From Neoarius graeffei (lineage: Eukaryota > Chordata > Actinopteri > Siluriformes > Ariidae), in NCBI RefSeq assembly GCF_027579695.1, contig NC_083590.1, forward strand, positions 19,945,610-20,009,609: a stretch of 64,000 nt of DNA. Direction: 5' to 3'. Shown here piece by piece: positions 23,154-35,548 of this stretch. How positions within the stretch are numbered: the first letter of the stretch is position 1; each line of letters starts with the position of its first letter. Both the position numbers and the translations under genes were made by a program. Below the pieces are notes generated by a model. That model was given only the letters and a program-made list of their open reading frames with translations. It was not told the origin of the DNA and made no database searches.

Positions 23154-24654
23154 CAGAGGTGGACAGTAACGAAGGACATTTACTTGAGGACTGTACTTAA
23201 GTACACTTTTTGAGTATCTGTACTTTTACTTGAGTGTTTTTTTCTGAAAACTTATGACTTTAACTTCACTACATTTGAAAGACAAATATCGTACTTTTCA
23301 CTCCACTACATTTCTGTCAAGCTCCTCGTTACTATGAAGCAGCTTTGAAAGTGGATGTTTTTTCTTTTCTTTTCTTTTCTAAAATGTGATTTGGTTTTTT
23401 TTCACAGGTGACACTAAGACAGTCTATCAGTAATCACTAGGGTCACGTCACGTCCATAGACTGTATAAAATCAAGTTCAATTATTTCTCAGTAGCATTAT
23501 TTAACACGATGAGTTGATGGCAGAATAGAAGGAGGCGGTTCTTCTGGAGAATGCACGTGCTCATGGCCCATGAACCCATGTTTCAGTTTTCTGAAAGGAT
23601 TAAAGATTCATTTCGTTTTAAATGTTTGCCTAAAACAAACCACATCACGACCTAGAAAAACTCGCCATCCAACCTGCGGAAGCATATTAGGGTACGTAAA
23701 TGTTTTATTCCAAGAGAGAGCTTGCAATAAAGTTTTATGTGCTTTTAGAGCTAGCGATAACGTTGCAATAACTATGCAGTCTGGTTAGTCAAATGACTTT
23801 TTTTCTATGGCTTTTCCCGCCAAGTTGCCATCGCCTTGTCCACGACTAACGTTAACACATAGCTAGTTAACTTGGACACTGTTAGTTAGCATGTAAAAAC
23901 GGAGTTACACTAACATAACGTTAACTTACCTGAAGTGTTTTCAGAAATATGTTTTAACATATTCTTGCCAAATAAACAGAATGTAGAAATCTTTCTTTTC
24001 TAGTAGCGTTAGCTACCCAATATGATTTTGAGTTTGAAAATGGTTTGCTAGCATGTCAGGTGGAGCTTCACTGACTAGCTAGCTTAACGTTAAACCACCA
24101 TGATGGCACAGCACGCGTTCATTTTGTGAATTCACATTTCTGTCTTTGGTAATGTTAACATTGTAGATTTTGTGACCTTGCATAATTACTATAGCTACTA
24201 TGCATTTTTTTTACCAGTAGACAAAGAGAAAAACTAGCTAGCATCTTATTGATGATTCTGACACTGCCAGAGCTGTGTCAGAACACTACCATGCTGCTTT
24301 GTGGGGGTAAGAGTGTTTAAAATTAAAAAAAAAAAAAAAAAAATTGAAAATGACAATGGATATTTTTTGTAAATTCAGTTGTTTCATTTTGTAACATTCT
24401 ACCAGGTGTTTATTCTACAGGTTCTACAAGTCAGTCAGTAAATCCAGTCGGTTGCTTCAGAGGCGTTAGGTTTTGTAAGCATTGTGGCAATAATACAACA
24501 ATGCGTTGACAGAAAATGTACTTTTAATACTTAAGTATTTTTAAAAGCAAGTACTTTAACTTAAGTAAGAATTTGACTGTATCGGAGTAACATTTGACCA
24601 GTGGGATCTGTACTTTCACTTAAGTAATGAACTTGGGTACATTGTCCACCTCTG
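23154..24654. mobile_element. hAT-type non-autonomous element, 1.5 kb
   Basis: Terminal inverted repeat CAGAGGTGGACA at both ends, continuing with acttaagta-rich subterminal repeats (cttgaggactgtacttaagt; acttaagtaagaatttgact). Flanks gtatgaac and atacgaac fit an 8-bp duplication with two differences. No transposase is seen. Confidence 0.8.
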
Positions 24655-25105
24655 ATACGAACAAACCAGTGTTGTAGTCGAGTCACTAAACCTCGAGTCT
24701 GACTCCAGTCTCGAGTCCCCAGTGTTCAAGTCCAAATTAAAGAACATTTCGAGTCGAGTCCACAATTGAGCCAAGTCAAGTCAGACACAAATGACACAGC
24801 TGTCATGCATGCACACTCTCTAAAACACACTGATAACTTTGCATAGTGTGAAGATGTACTGTATGTCCCATACCATAGCCGACAATAAATTCACAAAAAA
24901 TGTATCTTCTATCAGGAATTTTGAGGAAAAGGCTCATGGCACTGATGTTAAGCATCCATGTCAAAAACATAACTCTCACGAACCTAACACACTAATGTGC
25001 TTTACTGTAACAAATGCACTTGTGAGCATTTCAAAAGCATAACCATCTTACATAAACAGGATGCATCTCAAAAACAAAAGCTTTGATTCTGACACCATGG
25101 AACTA

Positions 25106-26710
25106 CAACCCCGATTCCAAAAAAGTTGGGACAAAGTACAAATTGTAAATAAAAACGGAATGGAATAATTTACAAATCTCAAAAACTGATATTGTATTCA
25201 CAATAGAACATAGACAACATATCAAATGTCGAAAGTGAGACATTTTGAAATTTCATGCCAAATATTGGCTCATTTGAAATTTCATGACAGCAACACATCT
25301 CAAAAAAGTTGGGACAGGGGCAATAAGAGGCTGGAAAAGTTAAAGGTACAAAAAAGGAACAGCTGGAGGACCAAATTGCAACTCATTAGGTCAATTGGCA
25401 ATAGGTCATTAACATGACTGGGTATAAAAAGAGCATCTTGGAGTGGCAGCAGCTCTCAGAAGTAAAGATGGGAAGAGGATCACCAATCCCCCTAATTCTG
25501 TGCCGACAAATAGTGGAGCAATATCAGAAAGGAGTTCGACAGTGTAAAATTGCAAAGAGTTTGAACATATCATCATCTACAGTGCATAATATCATCAAAA
25601 GATTCAGAGAATCTGGAAGAATCTTCGTGCATAAGGGTCAAGGCCGGAAAACCATACTGGGTGCCCGTGATCTTCGGGCCCTTAGACGGCACTGCATCAC
25701 ATACAGGCATGCTTCTGTATTGGAAATCACAAAATGGGCTCAGGAATATTTCCAGAGAACATTATCTGTGAACACAATTCACCATGCCATCCGCTGTTGC
25801 CAGCTAAAACTCTATAGTTCAAAGAAGAAGCCGTATCTAAACATGATCCAGAAGCGCAGACATCTTCTCTGGGCCAAGGCTCATTTAAAATGGACTGTGG
25901 AAAAGTGGAAAACTGTTCTGTGGTCAGACGAATCAAAATTTGAAGTTCTTTATGGAAATCAGGGACGCCGTGTCATTCGGACTAAAGAGGAGAAGGACGA
26001 CCCGAGTTGTTATCAGCGCTCAGTTCAGAAGCCTGCATCTCTGATGGTATGGGGTTGCATTAGTGTGTGTGGCATGGGCAGCTTACACATCTGGAAAGAC
26101 ACCATCAATGCTGAAAGGTATATCCAGGTTCTAGAGCAACATATGCTCCCATCCAGACGACGTCTCTTTCAGGGAAGACCTTGCATTTTCCAACATGGCA
26201 ATGCCAAACCACATACTGCATCAATTACAGCATCATGGCTGCGTAGAAGAAGGGTCCGGGTACTGAACTGGCCAGCCTGCAGTCCAGATCTTTCACCCAT
26301 AGAAAACATTTGGCGCATCATAAAACGGAAGATACGACAAAAAAGGCCTAAGACAGTTGAGCAACTAGAATCCTACATGAGACAAGAATGGGTTAACATT
26401 CCTATCCCTAAACTTGAGCAACTTGTCTCCTCAGTCCCCAGACGTTTACAGACTGTTGTAAAGAGAAAAGGGGATGTCTCACAGTGGTAAACATGGCCTT
26501 GTCCCAACTTTTTTGAGATGTGTTGTTGTCATGAAATTTAAAATCACCTAATTTTTCTCTTTAAATGATAAATTTTCTCAGTTTAAACATTTGATATGTC
26601 ATCTATGTTCTATTCTGAATAAAATATGGAATTTTGAAACTTCCACATCATTGCATTCTGTTTTTATTTACAATTTGTACTTTGTCCCAACTTTTTTGGA
26701 ATCGGGGTTG
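25106..26710 (+). mobile_element. Tc1-like transposon, complete (family A)
   Basis: TA at 25104-25105 and 26711-26712. Perfect outer ends caaccccgattccaaaaaag plus an inner copy of aaaaaagttgggaca give about 200-bp imperfect inverted repeats with paired direct repeats, the IR/DR plan of many fish Tc1 elements. Carries one full transposase frame (25468-26490). Confidence 0.95.
25468..26490 (+). CDS. Tc1-like transposase, full frame but catalytic Asp lost
   Basis: 340 residues from ATG 25468 (in-frame non-ATG sequence upstream ignored). The N-terminal paired-like helix-turn-helix includes QRQ-type sequence [20 protein letters not shown]. The DDE domain shows LWSDESKF (first Asp), then FQHGNAKPH where the second catalytic residue should be Asp, and [11 protein letters not shown] (Glu). 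The sister copy at 32631-33704 has FQHDNAKPH, and the Asp-to-Glu spacing there is 34. The enzyme normally cuts and joins element ends at TA; this protein should bind DNA but not catalyse. No stop or frameshift is present. Confidence 0.93.
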   Translation: MGRGSPIPLILCRQIVEQYQKGVRQCKIAKSLNISSSTVHNIIKRFRESGRIFVHKGQGRKTILGARDLRALRRHCITYRHASVLEITKWAQEYFQRTLSVNTIHHAIRCCQLKLYSSKKKPYLNMIQKRRHLLWAKAHLKWTVEKWKTVLWSDESKFEVLYGNQGRRVIRTKEEKDDPSCYQRSVQKPASLMVWGCISVCGMGSLHIWKDTINAERYIQVLEQHMLPSRRRLFQGRPCIFQHGNAKPHTASITASWLRRRRVRVLNWPACSPDLSPIENIWRIIKRKIRQKRPKTVEQLESYMRQEWVNIPIPKLEQLVSSVPRRLQTVVKRKGDVSQW

Positions 26711-26960
26711 TACATGGCAGGGAACTTGGATTTGGTTTGTTGTGCTGTTGGCACTTGTGTGTGTTTCAAAATGTTATACAAGCATATTTCAGCTAACAAA
26801 AAAAAAAAAAAGGGTCTGATTTTGACACCGCTGAACTAAAATAAAGAAAAAAAGCAGAGTCCTCGTCTCCAATTTATGAGTCCGAAGTCCGAGACATCAG
26901 TGCTCAAGTCCAAGTCAAGTCACGAGTCCTTAAAATTAGGGCACGAGTACTACAAGCCTG

Positions 26961-27599
26961 GTACAAACTACGGTACCAACGTGTACCACCACAGGGAACC
27001 TGATCGTAAGTGCAAGGCAATGCATCTCATAAACACTTGACCACCAGACAACAAAATTTGTATCTTTATTTCTGTAAGATAGATGGGGTTTTATCCATTA
27101 CTTATTTTTAATTTGCTTTTTATTTAAAAAAAAGTGGGATTATTTACTGACACATTTTACAGAAAATATTCATGACAGTTCCGTATAAAACTAGCCAGAA
27201 CAGGTTTATTAGTCCACTAGCTTGTTGGACAGTTGACTGTTTGTCATGTAAGGGTGATATATGGACGTAAATGCAGGAAGAATTTTATTGAAAACATACT
27301 AGCAAACAGATCCAAAACTTAGACAAGGGCAGAGTCGAAAAACAGGCAGTGGTTGAGGGAGGCACAGACCGGAGGATATCAGAGGGAATACAGTACTCAA
27401 AGTCCAAAAACACAAACAGGGTCAAAACCAGAAAAGCGATACAAAAAGCAATACAAGGCTTGGTAATATCAGATGCTGGGTACAGAGTGTATGCTTTGCA
27501 AAGTCTGTGTGTTACTGAGAGTCCTTATATGTATGTGCTATGATTGAGCTCTAATCAGGAACAGGAGCATCCTGTAGATTTAATTTCAGTTATACACTA
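26961..27599. other. Intergenic repeat-like stretch
   Basis: No gene. 27240-27540 resembles an old interspersed repeat (aaaatttattgaaaacatac style plus aaacaggcagtggttgaggg); a similar text is at 29480-29690 (caggaatagaccagacaaag). Termini not found. Confidence 0.35.
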
Positions 27600-29000
27600 T
27601 GCTGCCCTAAAAAAAAAAAGGTGCGCACTCTAATATTTGTTGGCTCCACCTTTAGCTTTGACTACAGCATGCATTCACCATGGCATTGTTTCGATAAACT
27701 TATGTAATGTCACAACATTTATTTCAGTCCAGAGTTGTATTAATCTTTCACCAAGATCTTGTGTTGATGATGGGAGATTCAAACCACTGCGTAAAGTCTT
27801 CTCTAGCACATCCCAGAGATTCTCACTGGGGTTAAGGTCAGGAATCTGTGGTGGTTAATTCATGGTGAAAATGATTCCTCACGCTTCTTGAACCATGACC
27901 ACAATCTGAGCGCTAATTCTATTCCCGTGCCATCAGGGAAGAAAAAAAATCCATTGATGTGATAACCTGGTCATTCAGGGCATCAGATGACTTAATTTTA
28001 TCACCTCGTGATGTTGCTGAGTCTCGACTTGACCAACTGAAGCAACCCCAGATCATGAGACCGCCTTCAGAGGCTTGTACAGTGGACACTATGCATGATG
28101 GGTCATTGCTTCATGAGCTTCCCTTCTTACCCTGACACACCCATCACTCAGGAATAGGAATCTGGACTTATCAAACCACATGACCTTTGTCCATTGGTCC
28201 AGAGTCCAATCTTTATGCTTCCTAACAAATTGAAGCCTTTTCTCCTGATTAGTTTCACTAACAAGTGGTTTTCTTATGGTCACACAGATGTTTAGAAGAA
28301 GAAACCTTTATTTGTCACATACACACTTCAAGCACAGTGAAATTCATCCTCTGCATTTAACCCATCTGAAGCAGTGAACGCACGCACAGCAGTGGGCAGC
28401 CACACCAGAGTGCCCAGGGAGCAGTCAGGGGTCAGGTACCTTGCTCAAGGGCACCTCAGCCCAAGGCCACCCCACGTCAACCTAACTGCATGTCTTTGGT
28501 TTGTGGGGGAAACTGGAGCACCCAGAGGAAACCCACGCAGACATGGGGAGAACATGCAAACTCCACACAGAAAGGCCATCGCCGGCTGCTGGGTTCGAAC
28601 CCAGAACCTTTTTGCTGTGAGGCGACCGCGCTAACGACTACACCACCGTGCCGCCCGTGTTTAGTCCCAATCCTGTGAGATCTCATCATATTGGTAGTGT
28701 GGAAATGCTCTAACTTTCACTATTAAACATAGCCATGAATTCTACTGTTGATTTTGTTTACGATTCGACTTCACCAAACGTTTAAGTGATCTCTGATCAT
28801 AGTCAGTCAAGATTTTTTCCAACCACATTTTTTTCCACAAAGTTGATGGTTCATCACTATCCTTCCAGGCTTTAATAATGCGTTGGATAGTTCTTAACCC
28901 AATTCAAGTCATTTCAGCAATCTCCTTAGTTGTTTTCTTTCCTTGATGCAGGCCAATAATTTGATCTTCTGAAACACAGTAACATCTTTTCCACAGGATA
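27600..29000 (-). mobile_element. Decayed Tc1-like transposon (family B)
   Basis: Minus-strand transposase traces: SETNQEKRLQFVRKHKDWTL and WTKVMWFDKSRFLF near 28.1-28.3 kb (the first Asp region), with N-terminal traces to about 28.95 kb and C-terminal traces near 27.65-27.85 kb (on the plus strand ggctccacctttagctttga). Many frame changes. Interrupted by the SINE at 28296-28656. Exact ends uncertain. Confidence 0.7.
28296..28656 (-). mobile_element. Composite SINE (Mermaid head, second-family tail)
   Basis: On its strand it begins gggcggcacggtggtgtag like the DANA/Mermaid SINE, follows it to about catgcagttaggttgac, then switches to gcccttgagcaaggtacc, cactgcttcagatgggttaa and a caaataaaggtttcttctt tail. 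Flanks atgtttag (28288-28295) and gtgtttag (28657-28664). Confidence 0.85.
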
Positions 29001-29704
29001 TGACATGTTTATTTAAGAAATGAGTCAAGTTCCTTTAAAATCAGAATTGGTTTTTGAAAGTTGCGTCACACACATGCAGCAGGTTGACATGCACATGATG
29101 CTTTCAGTGCTGGAGTCTCATGTCAGCAGTGTGCTTGATCACAGCAGACCACAGGGACACTGATGAGACAAGACGTGAAGTCAGCTGATCCTGTGAACAG
29201 AGTTTCATACTGTGGCTTGAGAGCACTAGGTCTGATTAGTGAATCTGAGACTCATAGCTCAGTACATTTTTTCCTTTTGCAGGAAATTAGGGAGAAGTAT
29301 TTAAATAGAAATCCTTCATTCTCATCAAAAGTTAACCAGCCTTTAGTCTGTTTTAAGTAGTGACAAAGGTCTTCAAAACTGTACAGCAAATTTGGCTCCA
29401 GATGGAAATCAATTAAGCACTTGACTTTGTCCTGATGATCAGAGGAGGGTCATATAAAAAAGTGTGAGACTGGAAAATGTGGCAAAAGGTGACCTGCTCT
29501 TCTGGTCTCCTAGCCCAAACAACTGCTGCAATGGACAGGACTCGGGAGAATCCATTTACAAAATCCAAAACAGAATCCAAAATTTGAGTCAAAGCAAGGA
29601 CAAGAGTCAAACACAGAAACTCAGGAATAGACCAGACAAAGGTCACATCCAAAGAATCAGCAAAGTGAAAATCAAAAGACAGAAATAGAAGTTAACAGAA
29701 GTTG

Positions 29705-30100
29705 GCGGCATGGTGGTGTAGTGGTTAGCACGGTCACCTCACAGCAAGAAGGTTCTGGGTTCGAGCCCAGTGGCCGACGGGGGTTTTTCTGTGCGGAGTT
29801 TGCATGTTCTCCCTGTGTCTGCGTGGGTTTCCTCCGGGTGCTCTGGTTTCCCCCACAGTCCAAAGACATGCAGGTTAGGTTAACATGGGGCGGCCTTAGG
29901 CTGAGGCGTCCTTGACCGAGGTACCTACCCCCTCAACTGCTCCCCAGGCGCTGTTAGCATGGCTGCCCACTGCTCTGGGTATGTGTGTGTGCTCATTGCT
30001 CATGTGTGTGTTCACTGCTTCAGATGGGTTAAATGCAGAGAGGAATTTCACAAGTGTACGTGTGATGAATAAAGTTGTTGTTGTTGCTGTTCTTCTTCTA
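29705..30100 (+). mobile_element. Composite SINE, second copy
   Basis: Same architecture and same junction as 28296-28656 but in plus orientation: Mermaid head to caggttaggttaacatgg, then ggcggccttaggctgaggcg, cactgcttcagatgggttaa, and a ttgttgttgttgctg tail. Two independent copies with one junction show a real SINE family. Confidence 0.85.
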
Positions 30101-30269
30101 AAGAATACAAGGCTTAGAACTTACATGAAAGTTGGCAAGACTTCGCTGTGAGTGAATGTTTGAACTGACTTTATATAGTATACAGATGGCAAGAAAGAGG
30201 TGGCCTATTGCTGCTGTGGACATGTAATATTTTAGGTGGATGTGATAATTGTCTTTCTATTCAGAAACA

Positions 30270-30345
30270 AGGGCATTGGATTGGGGGAAGCCATGGCTTT
30301 AAGGTTAGAGAAGCAGCTTTGAGACTGAAAGGTCGGGGTGGGGGT
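30270..30345 (+). repeat. Fragment of the second tRNA-SINE head
   Basis: The sequence ggaagccatggctttaaggt then tagagaagcagctttgagac matches the tRNA-like head of the SINEs at 54814 and 61398; the body is missing. Confidence 0.55.
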
Positions 30346-30518
30346 TAATACCTTTAAAAAGATTTTAAGTACATGATAGGGCCATAATGAACCTTTTGAG
30401 TAAAAGCACAATATACAGTATGCACATATATAGGTAAAAGCTAAATGCTAAAGGTATGAATGGTGTACACTTGACTATACCATCTCAGCAACAAAGAATG
30501 GTTAGTACCCTTTTTTCT

Positions 30519-30520
<2 letters not shown>

Positions 30521-30571
<51 letters not shown>

Positions 30572-30572
30572 T
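30521..30572. repeat. (GATA)n microsatellite
   Basis: About twelve tandem tagatagata units directly at the outer edge of the palindrome's left arm. Another GATA tract is at 33993-34031. Confidence 0.97.
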
Positions 30573-30948
30573 CTCATCTCATCTCATTATCTCTAGCCGC
30601 TTTATCCTTCTACAGGGTCGCAGGCAAGCTGGAGCCTATCCCAGCTGACTACGGGTGAAAGGCGGGGTACACCCTGGACAAGTCGCCAGGTCATCACAGG
30701 GCTGACACATAGACACAGACAACCATTCACACTCACATTCACACCTACGCTCAATTTAGAGTCACCGGTTAACCTAACCTGCATGTCTTTGGACTGTGGG
30801 GGAAACCGGAGCACCCGGAGGAAACCCACGCAGACACGGGGAGAACATGCAAACTCTACACAGAAAGGCCCTCGCCGGCCCCGGGGCTCGAACCCAGGAC
30901 CTTCTTGCTGTGAGGTGACAGCGCTAATCACTACACCACCGTGCTGCC
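30573..30948 (-). mobile_element. DANA/Mermaid-type SINE, left palindrome arm
   Basis: Minus copy whose inner flank is tcatataaagat. The outer flank is the GATA microsatellite instead of a matching duplication, showing that the copy was made by inverted duplication rather than insertion. Confidence 0.9.
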
Positions 30949-31932
30949 TCATATAAAGATATATATAGGAAAGGAAAGGAAAGGAAAGGAAAGGAAGAAT
31001 AGAAGAAGACACCACTTCTGATGATGCCGAGAGTACGCGCACTCTGAGTTGTGTTTTAGGAATGTTATCTATTATACTCTGAAAGCATTCGCTCACTTCT
31101 TGTGTCTTCACGTGATTGGCTCAAGATTTTCTATGAAGCTTTGTTAAAGCGTGCACCTGGCGTGCTCTGGTATGTGCAGGCTGATGCGAGTTAGGGAGAG
31201 CTCAAGCTCTCTGCTTATCACCACCGAGGTCAGGAAAGGTGGTTAACATCATGAGAAGATGCGTAGTTAGGACGAACTCAAGCACCCTGCTCATTACCAC
31301 CAAGGCCACAGAAAAACAATTACAGCATGTGGAAAAACATCTCTTCTCAGTAACTAAGCCACTTTAGTTCAACATACAGAAACACAGAGAATAATAATGT
31401 TCGTCCATTAAATTTCCTTCACACTATCTATCTAATTTCCTTCACACTAGATAGATAGTGTGAAGGAAATTTAATGGACGAACATTATTATTCTCTGTGT
31501 TTCTGTATGTTGAACTAAAGTGGCTTAGTTACTGAGAAAAGATGTTTTTCCACATGCTGTAATCGTTTTTCTGTGGCCTTGGTGGTAATGAGCAGGGTGC
31601 TTGAGTTCGTCCTAACTATGCATCTTCTCATGATGTAACCACCTTTCCTGACCTCGGTGGTGATAAGCAGGGAGCTTGAGCTCTCCCTAACTCGCATCCG
31701 CCTGCACATACCAGAGCACGCCAGGTACACGCTTTAACAAAGCTTCATAGAAAATCTTGAGCCAATCACGTGAAGACACAAAAAGTGAGCGAATGCTTTC
31801 AGAGTATAATAGATAACATTCCTAAAACACAACTCAGAGTGCGTGTACTCTCGGCATCATCAGAAGTGGTGTCTTCTTCTATTCTTCCTTTCCTTTCCTT
31901 TCCTTTCCTTTCCTATATATATCTTTATATGA

Positions 31933-32303
31933 GGCGGCACGGTGGTGTAGTGGTTAGCGCTGTCACCTCACAGCAAGAAGGTCCGGGTTCGATCCCTGTG
32001 GCCGGCGAGGGCCTTTCTGTGCGGAGTTTGCATGTTCTCCCCGTATCCATGTGGGTTTCCTTCGGGTGCTCCGGTTTCCCCCACAGTCCAAAGACATGCA
32101 GGTTAGGTTAACTGGTGACTCTAAACTGACCGCAGATGTGAGTGTGAATGGTTGTCTGTGTTTATGTGTCAGCCCTGTGATGACCTGGCGACTTGTCCAG
32201 GGTGTACCCCGCCTTTCGCCCGTAGTCAGCTGGGATAGACTCCAGCTTGCCTGCGACCCTGTAGAACAGGATAAAGCGGCTAGAGATAATGAGATGACAT
32301 GAG
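31933..32303 (+). mobile_element. DANA/Mermaid-type SINE, right palindrome arm
   Basis: Plus copy with perfect duplication atctttatatga at 31921-31932 and 32304-32315. Shares the variant gctgtcacctcacag with the left-arm copy but differs at more sites than the arms do. Confidence 0.92.
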
Positions 32304-32322
32304 ATCTTTATATGATCTACTA

Positions 32323-33924
32323 CAACCCCGATTCCAAAAAAGTTGGGACAAAGTACAAATTGTAAATAAAAACGGAATGCAATAATTTACAAATCTCAAA
32401 AACTGATATTGTATTCACAATAAAACATAGACAACATATCAAATGTCAAAAGTGAGACATTTTGAAATTTCATGCCAAATATTGGCTCATTTGAAATTTC
32501 ATGACTGCAACACATCTCAAAAAAGTTGGGACAGGGGCAATAAGAGGCTGGAAAAGTTAAAGGGACAAAAAAGGAACAGCTGGAGGACCAAATTGCAACT
32601 CATTAGGTCAATTGGCAAGAGGTCATTAACATGACTGGGTATAAAAAGAGCATCTTGGAGTGGCAGCGGCTCTCAGAAGTAAAGCTGGGAAGAGGATCAC
32701 CAATCCCCCTAATTCTGTGCCGACAAATAGTGGAGCAATATCAGAAAGGAGTTCGACAGTGTAAAATTGCAAAGAGTTTGAACATATCATCATCTACAGT
32801 GCATAATATCATCAAAAGAGTCAGAGAATCTGGAAGAATCTCTATGCGTAAGGGTCAAGGCCGGAAAACCATACTGGGTGCCCGTGATCTTCGGGCCCTT
32901 AGATGGCACTGCATCACATACAGGCATGCTTCTGTATTGGAAATCACAAAATGGGCTCAGGAATATTTCCAGAGAACATTATCTGTGAACACAATTCACC
33001 GTGCCATCCGCCGTTGCCAGCTAAAACTCTATAGTTCAAAGAAGAAGCCGTATCTAAACATGATCCAGAAGTGCAGACGTCTTCTCTGGGCCAAGGCTCA
33101 TTTAAAATAGACTGTGGCAAAGTGGAAAACTGTTCTGTGGTCAGACGAATCAAAATTTGAAGTTCTTTATGGAAATCAGGGATGCCGTGTCATTCGGACT
33201 AAAGAGGAGAAGGACGACCCAAGTTATCAGCGCTCAGTTCAGAAGCCTGCATCTCTGATGGTACGGGGTTGAATTAGTGCGTGTGGCATGGGCAGCTTAC
33301 ACATCTGGAAAGACACCTTCAATGCTGAAAGGTATATCCAGGTTCTAGAGCAACATATGCTCCCATCCGGACGACGTCTCTTTCAGGGAAGACCTTGCAT
33401 TTTCCAACATGACAATGCCAAACCACATACTGCATCAATTACAGCATCATGGCTGCGTAGAAGAAGGGTCCGGGTACTGAACTGGCCAGCCTGCAGTCCA
33501 GATCTTTCACCCATAGAAAACATTTGGCGCATCATAAAATGGAAGATACGACAAAAAAGACCTAAGACAGTTGAGCAACTAGAATCCTACATTAGACAAG
33601 AATGGGTTAACATTCCTATCCCTAAACTTGAGCAACTTGTCTCCTCAGTCCCCAGACGTTTACAGACTGTTGTAAAGAGAAAAGGGGATGTCTCACAGTG
33701 GTAAACATGGCCTTGTCCCAACTTTTTTGAGATGTGGTGTTGTCATGAAATTTAAAATCACCTAATTTTTCTCTTTAAATGATACATTTTCTCTGTTTAA
33801 ACATTTGATATGTCATCTATGTTCTATTCTGAATAAAATATGGAATTTTGAAACTTCCACATCATTGCATTCCGTTTTTATTTACAATTTGTACTTTGTC
33901 CCAACTTTTTTGGAATCGGGGTTG
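32323..33924 (+). mobile_element. Tc1-like transposon, complete ends (family A, second copy)
   Basis: TA at 32321-32322 and 33925-33926; same ends and IR/DR layout as 25106-26710, and nearly identical throughout. It starts 7 bp after the palindrome's SINE duplication. Confidence 0.95.
32631..33704 (+). pseudogene. Tc1-like transposase pseudogene
   Basis: Same protein as at 25468-26490, but the usual start ATG is CTG, a TAG stands at 33108-33110 where the sister has TGG, a codon is lost near 33222, and a TGA replaces the Cys codon near 33271. The second catalytic Asp is preserved (FQHDNAKPH). The two copies therefore failed in different ways. Confidence 0.93.
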
Positions 33925-33990
33925 TATAATAAGTAACTGAAAAGACGACTCCTAAGCGTTCTGAAGTGTTTATTAGAAATTTCCATTACA

Positions 33991-33992
<2 letters not shown>

Positions 33993-34033
<41 letters not shown>

Positions 34034-34620
34034 TACTTTATTTCAGTGTCACTCCACAACACGCAATAAAAATACAATACAGAGGTATACAAATACAAAA
34101 TTCAGTCAAATTACCCCCCTCCCTTTGACAAAAATAAAAAGTGTTAGGGACCACTCAAAAAGAGTTGTGAGACACCAACTAAAAAAGTCATTAAAAAAAA
34201 GAATTATATAAAAACGTACAATATGGTACCAAGGAGACAAAGCACAAACAGTTGTTTTATAAATTGGAACTCGTAAAAAACAGTCTTCTATTTAGAATAA
34301 GGTAGCAGGCTTTGGCACATTCGTTGATGCAATATTTACCAGATAAAATTACACACAATTTATTTGTATCATCAAAATTATTAAAATTAACAATATACTT
34401 AGATCATGTATGAAATAATTCATCGCGAATGCCCACATAGATGTCACAGTGTAAAAGAACATGGGCTTCTGATTCAATGGAGCCATTATTACATACTGTA
34501 CAATAACGTCTGTCCACTGGGGTGTTTGTATATCTACCAGTTTCTGTTGCTGAAGGTGTAGGATTACATGTTTCATTTGGTTTTTCCACATGCCACTACA
34601 TTCCAATCAATCACTATAAA
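33993..34620 (-). mobile_element. LINE 3' end with GATA-type tail
   Basis: On the minus strand a frame near 34589-34404 reads CTVCNNGSIESEAHVLLHCD, a Cys/His arrangement common at the C-terminus of some non-LTR reverse transcriptases. It is followed by a 3' UTR and a tatc repeat tail (GATA on plus, 33993-34031). 5'-truncated; family unresolved. Confidence 0.55.
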
Positions 34621-34639
34621 GAACAACCAACAGTGGTGG

Positions 34640-35139
34640 TTCTAAAGAAAGGGTATATGGCATGTCACGTGCTTAGACAAGGTGTAAATCTCACATACAC
34701 TTTTCCCCCCATTTGATTTTGCATCGCACTCAAAAGCAAAGCTTATTTCTTTTCAGAAAATTTCAGCTACAATCTCAATATGGCATGATCCCAGCTCATG
34801 CCATGAAGAAAGACCTTTTTGGTCTTTTGGTCCCAAAAGACCTTTTTGGTCCGGTGCCTCAGATGTCCTCGTGTCTTTGCTGTCTGTAGAATGTAACAAG
34901 GAGTCTTTGCTGTCTCCCCTGTAACAGGGAGTCTGATTCAGATTGTCTGTATTGTTACATCGCTCCAGAAGTTCTCAAGTAAAGTTTAACAAGGAATCCT
35001 GAACCAAATGTCTACTCGCTTCCTTCAGCACTGTCTTTGCTTCTTTTCCCCTGGAATGTGGCAGCACTATCTATCTAGTTCTTTTTTTGAAGTGCTGTAA
35101 CAGTACTAAAATATGCTGGAACACCCAATTGTGTTCAAG

Positions 35140-35140
<1 letters not shown>
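34640..35140. other. Intergenic stretch without a gene
   Basis: No coding evidence. A local duplication around 34810-34850 repeats agacctttttggtc. Confidence 0.4.

Positions 35141-35548
<408 letters not shown>

Larger units (their letters stand above)
24667..26960. mobile_element. hAT-type MITE interrupted by a Tc1
   Basis: Ends cagtgttgtagtcgagtc and gagtactacaagcctg are imperfect inverted repeats, rich in cgagtc/aagtc motifs. Flanks gaacaaac and gtacaaac suggest an 8-bp duplication with one difference. Without the Tc1 at 25106-26710 it is about 0.69 kb. It lies directly beside the previous element. Confidence 0.7.
30573..32303. repeat. 1.73-kb inverted repeat (palindrome), 15-bp spacer
   Basis: Left arm 30573-31433 and right arm 31449-32303 are inverted copies around the spacer 31434-31448 (aatttccttcacact). 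The unique part of the arms differs at roughly ten sites in 480 bp; each arm's outer 370 bp is a DANA-type SINE. Arms also share a cctttcctttcc tract. The right SINE has target duplications, the left one lacks its outer copy, so the right arm looks original. Confidence 0.93.

Noticed and set aside
30602-32111. Mirror-image frames MKTQ(E/K)VSECFQSIIDNIPK in the palindrome as a duplicated gene
   Set aside because: The frames run into SINE sequence and simple repeats; no domain or splice context supports coding.
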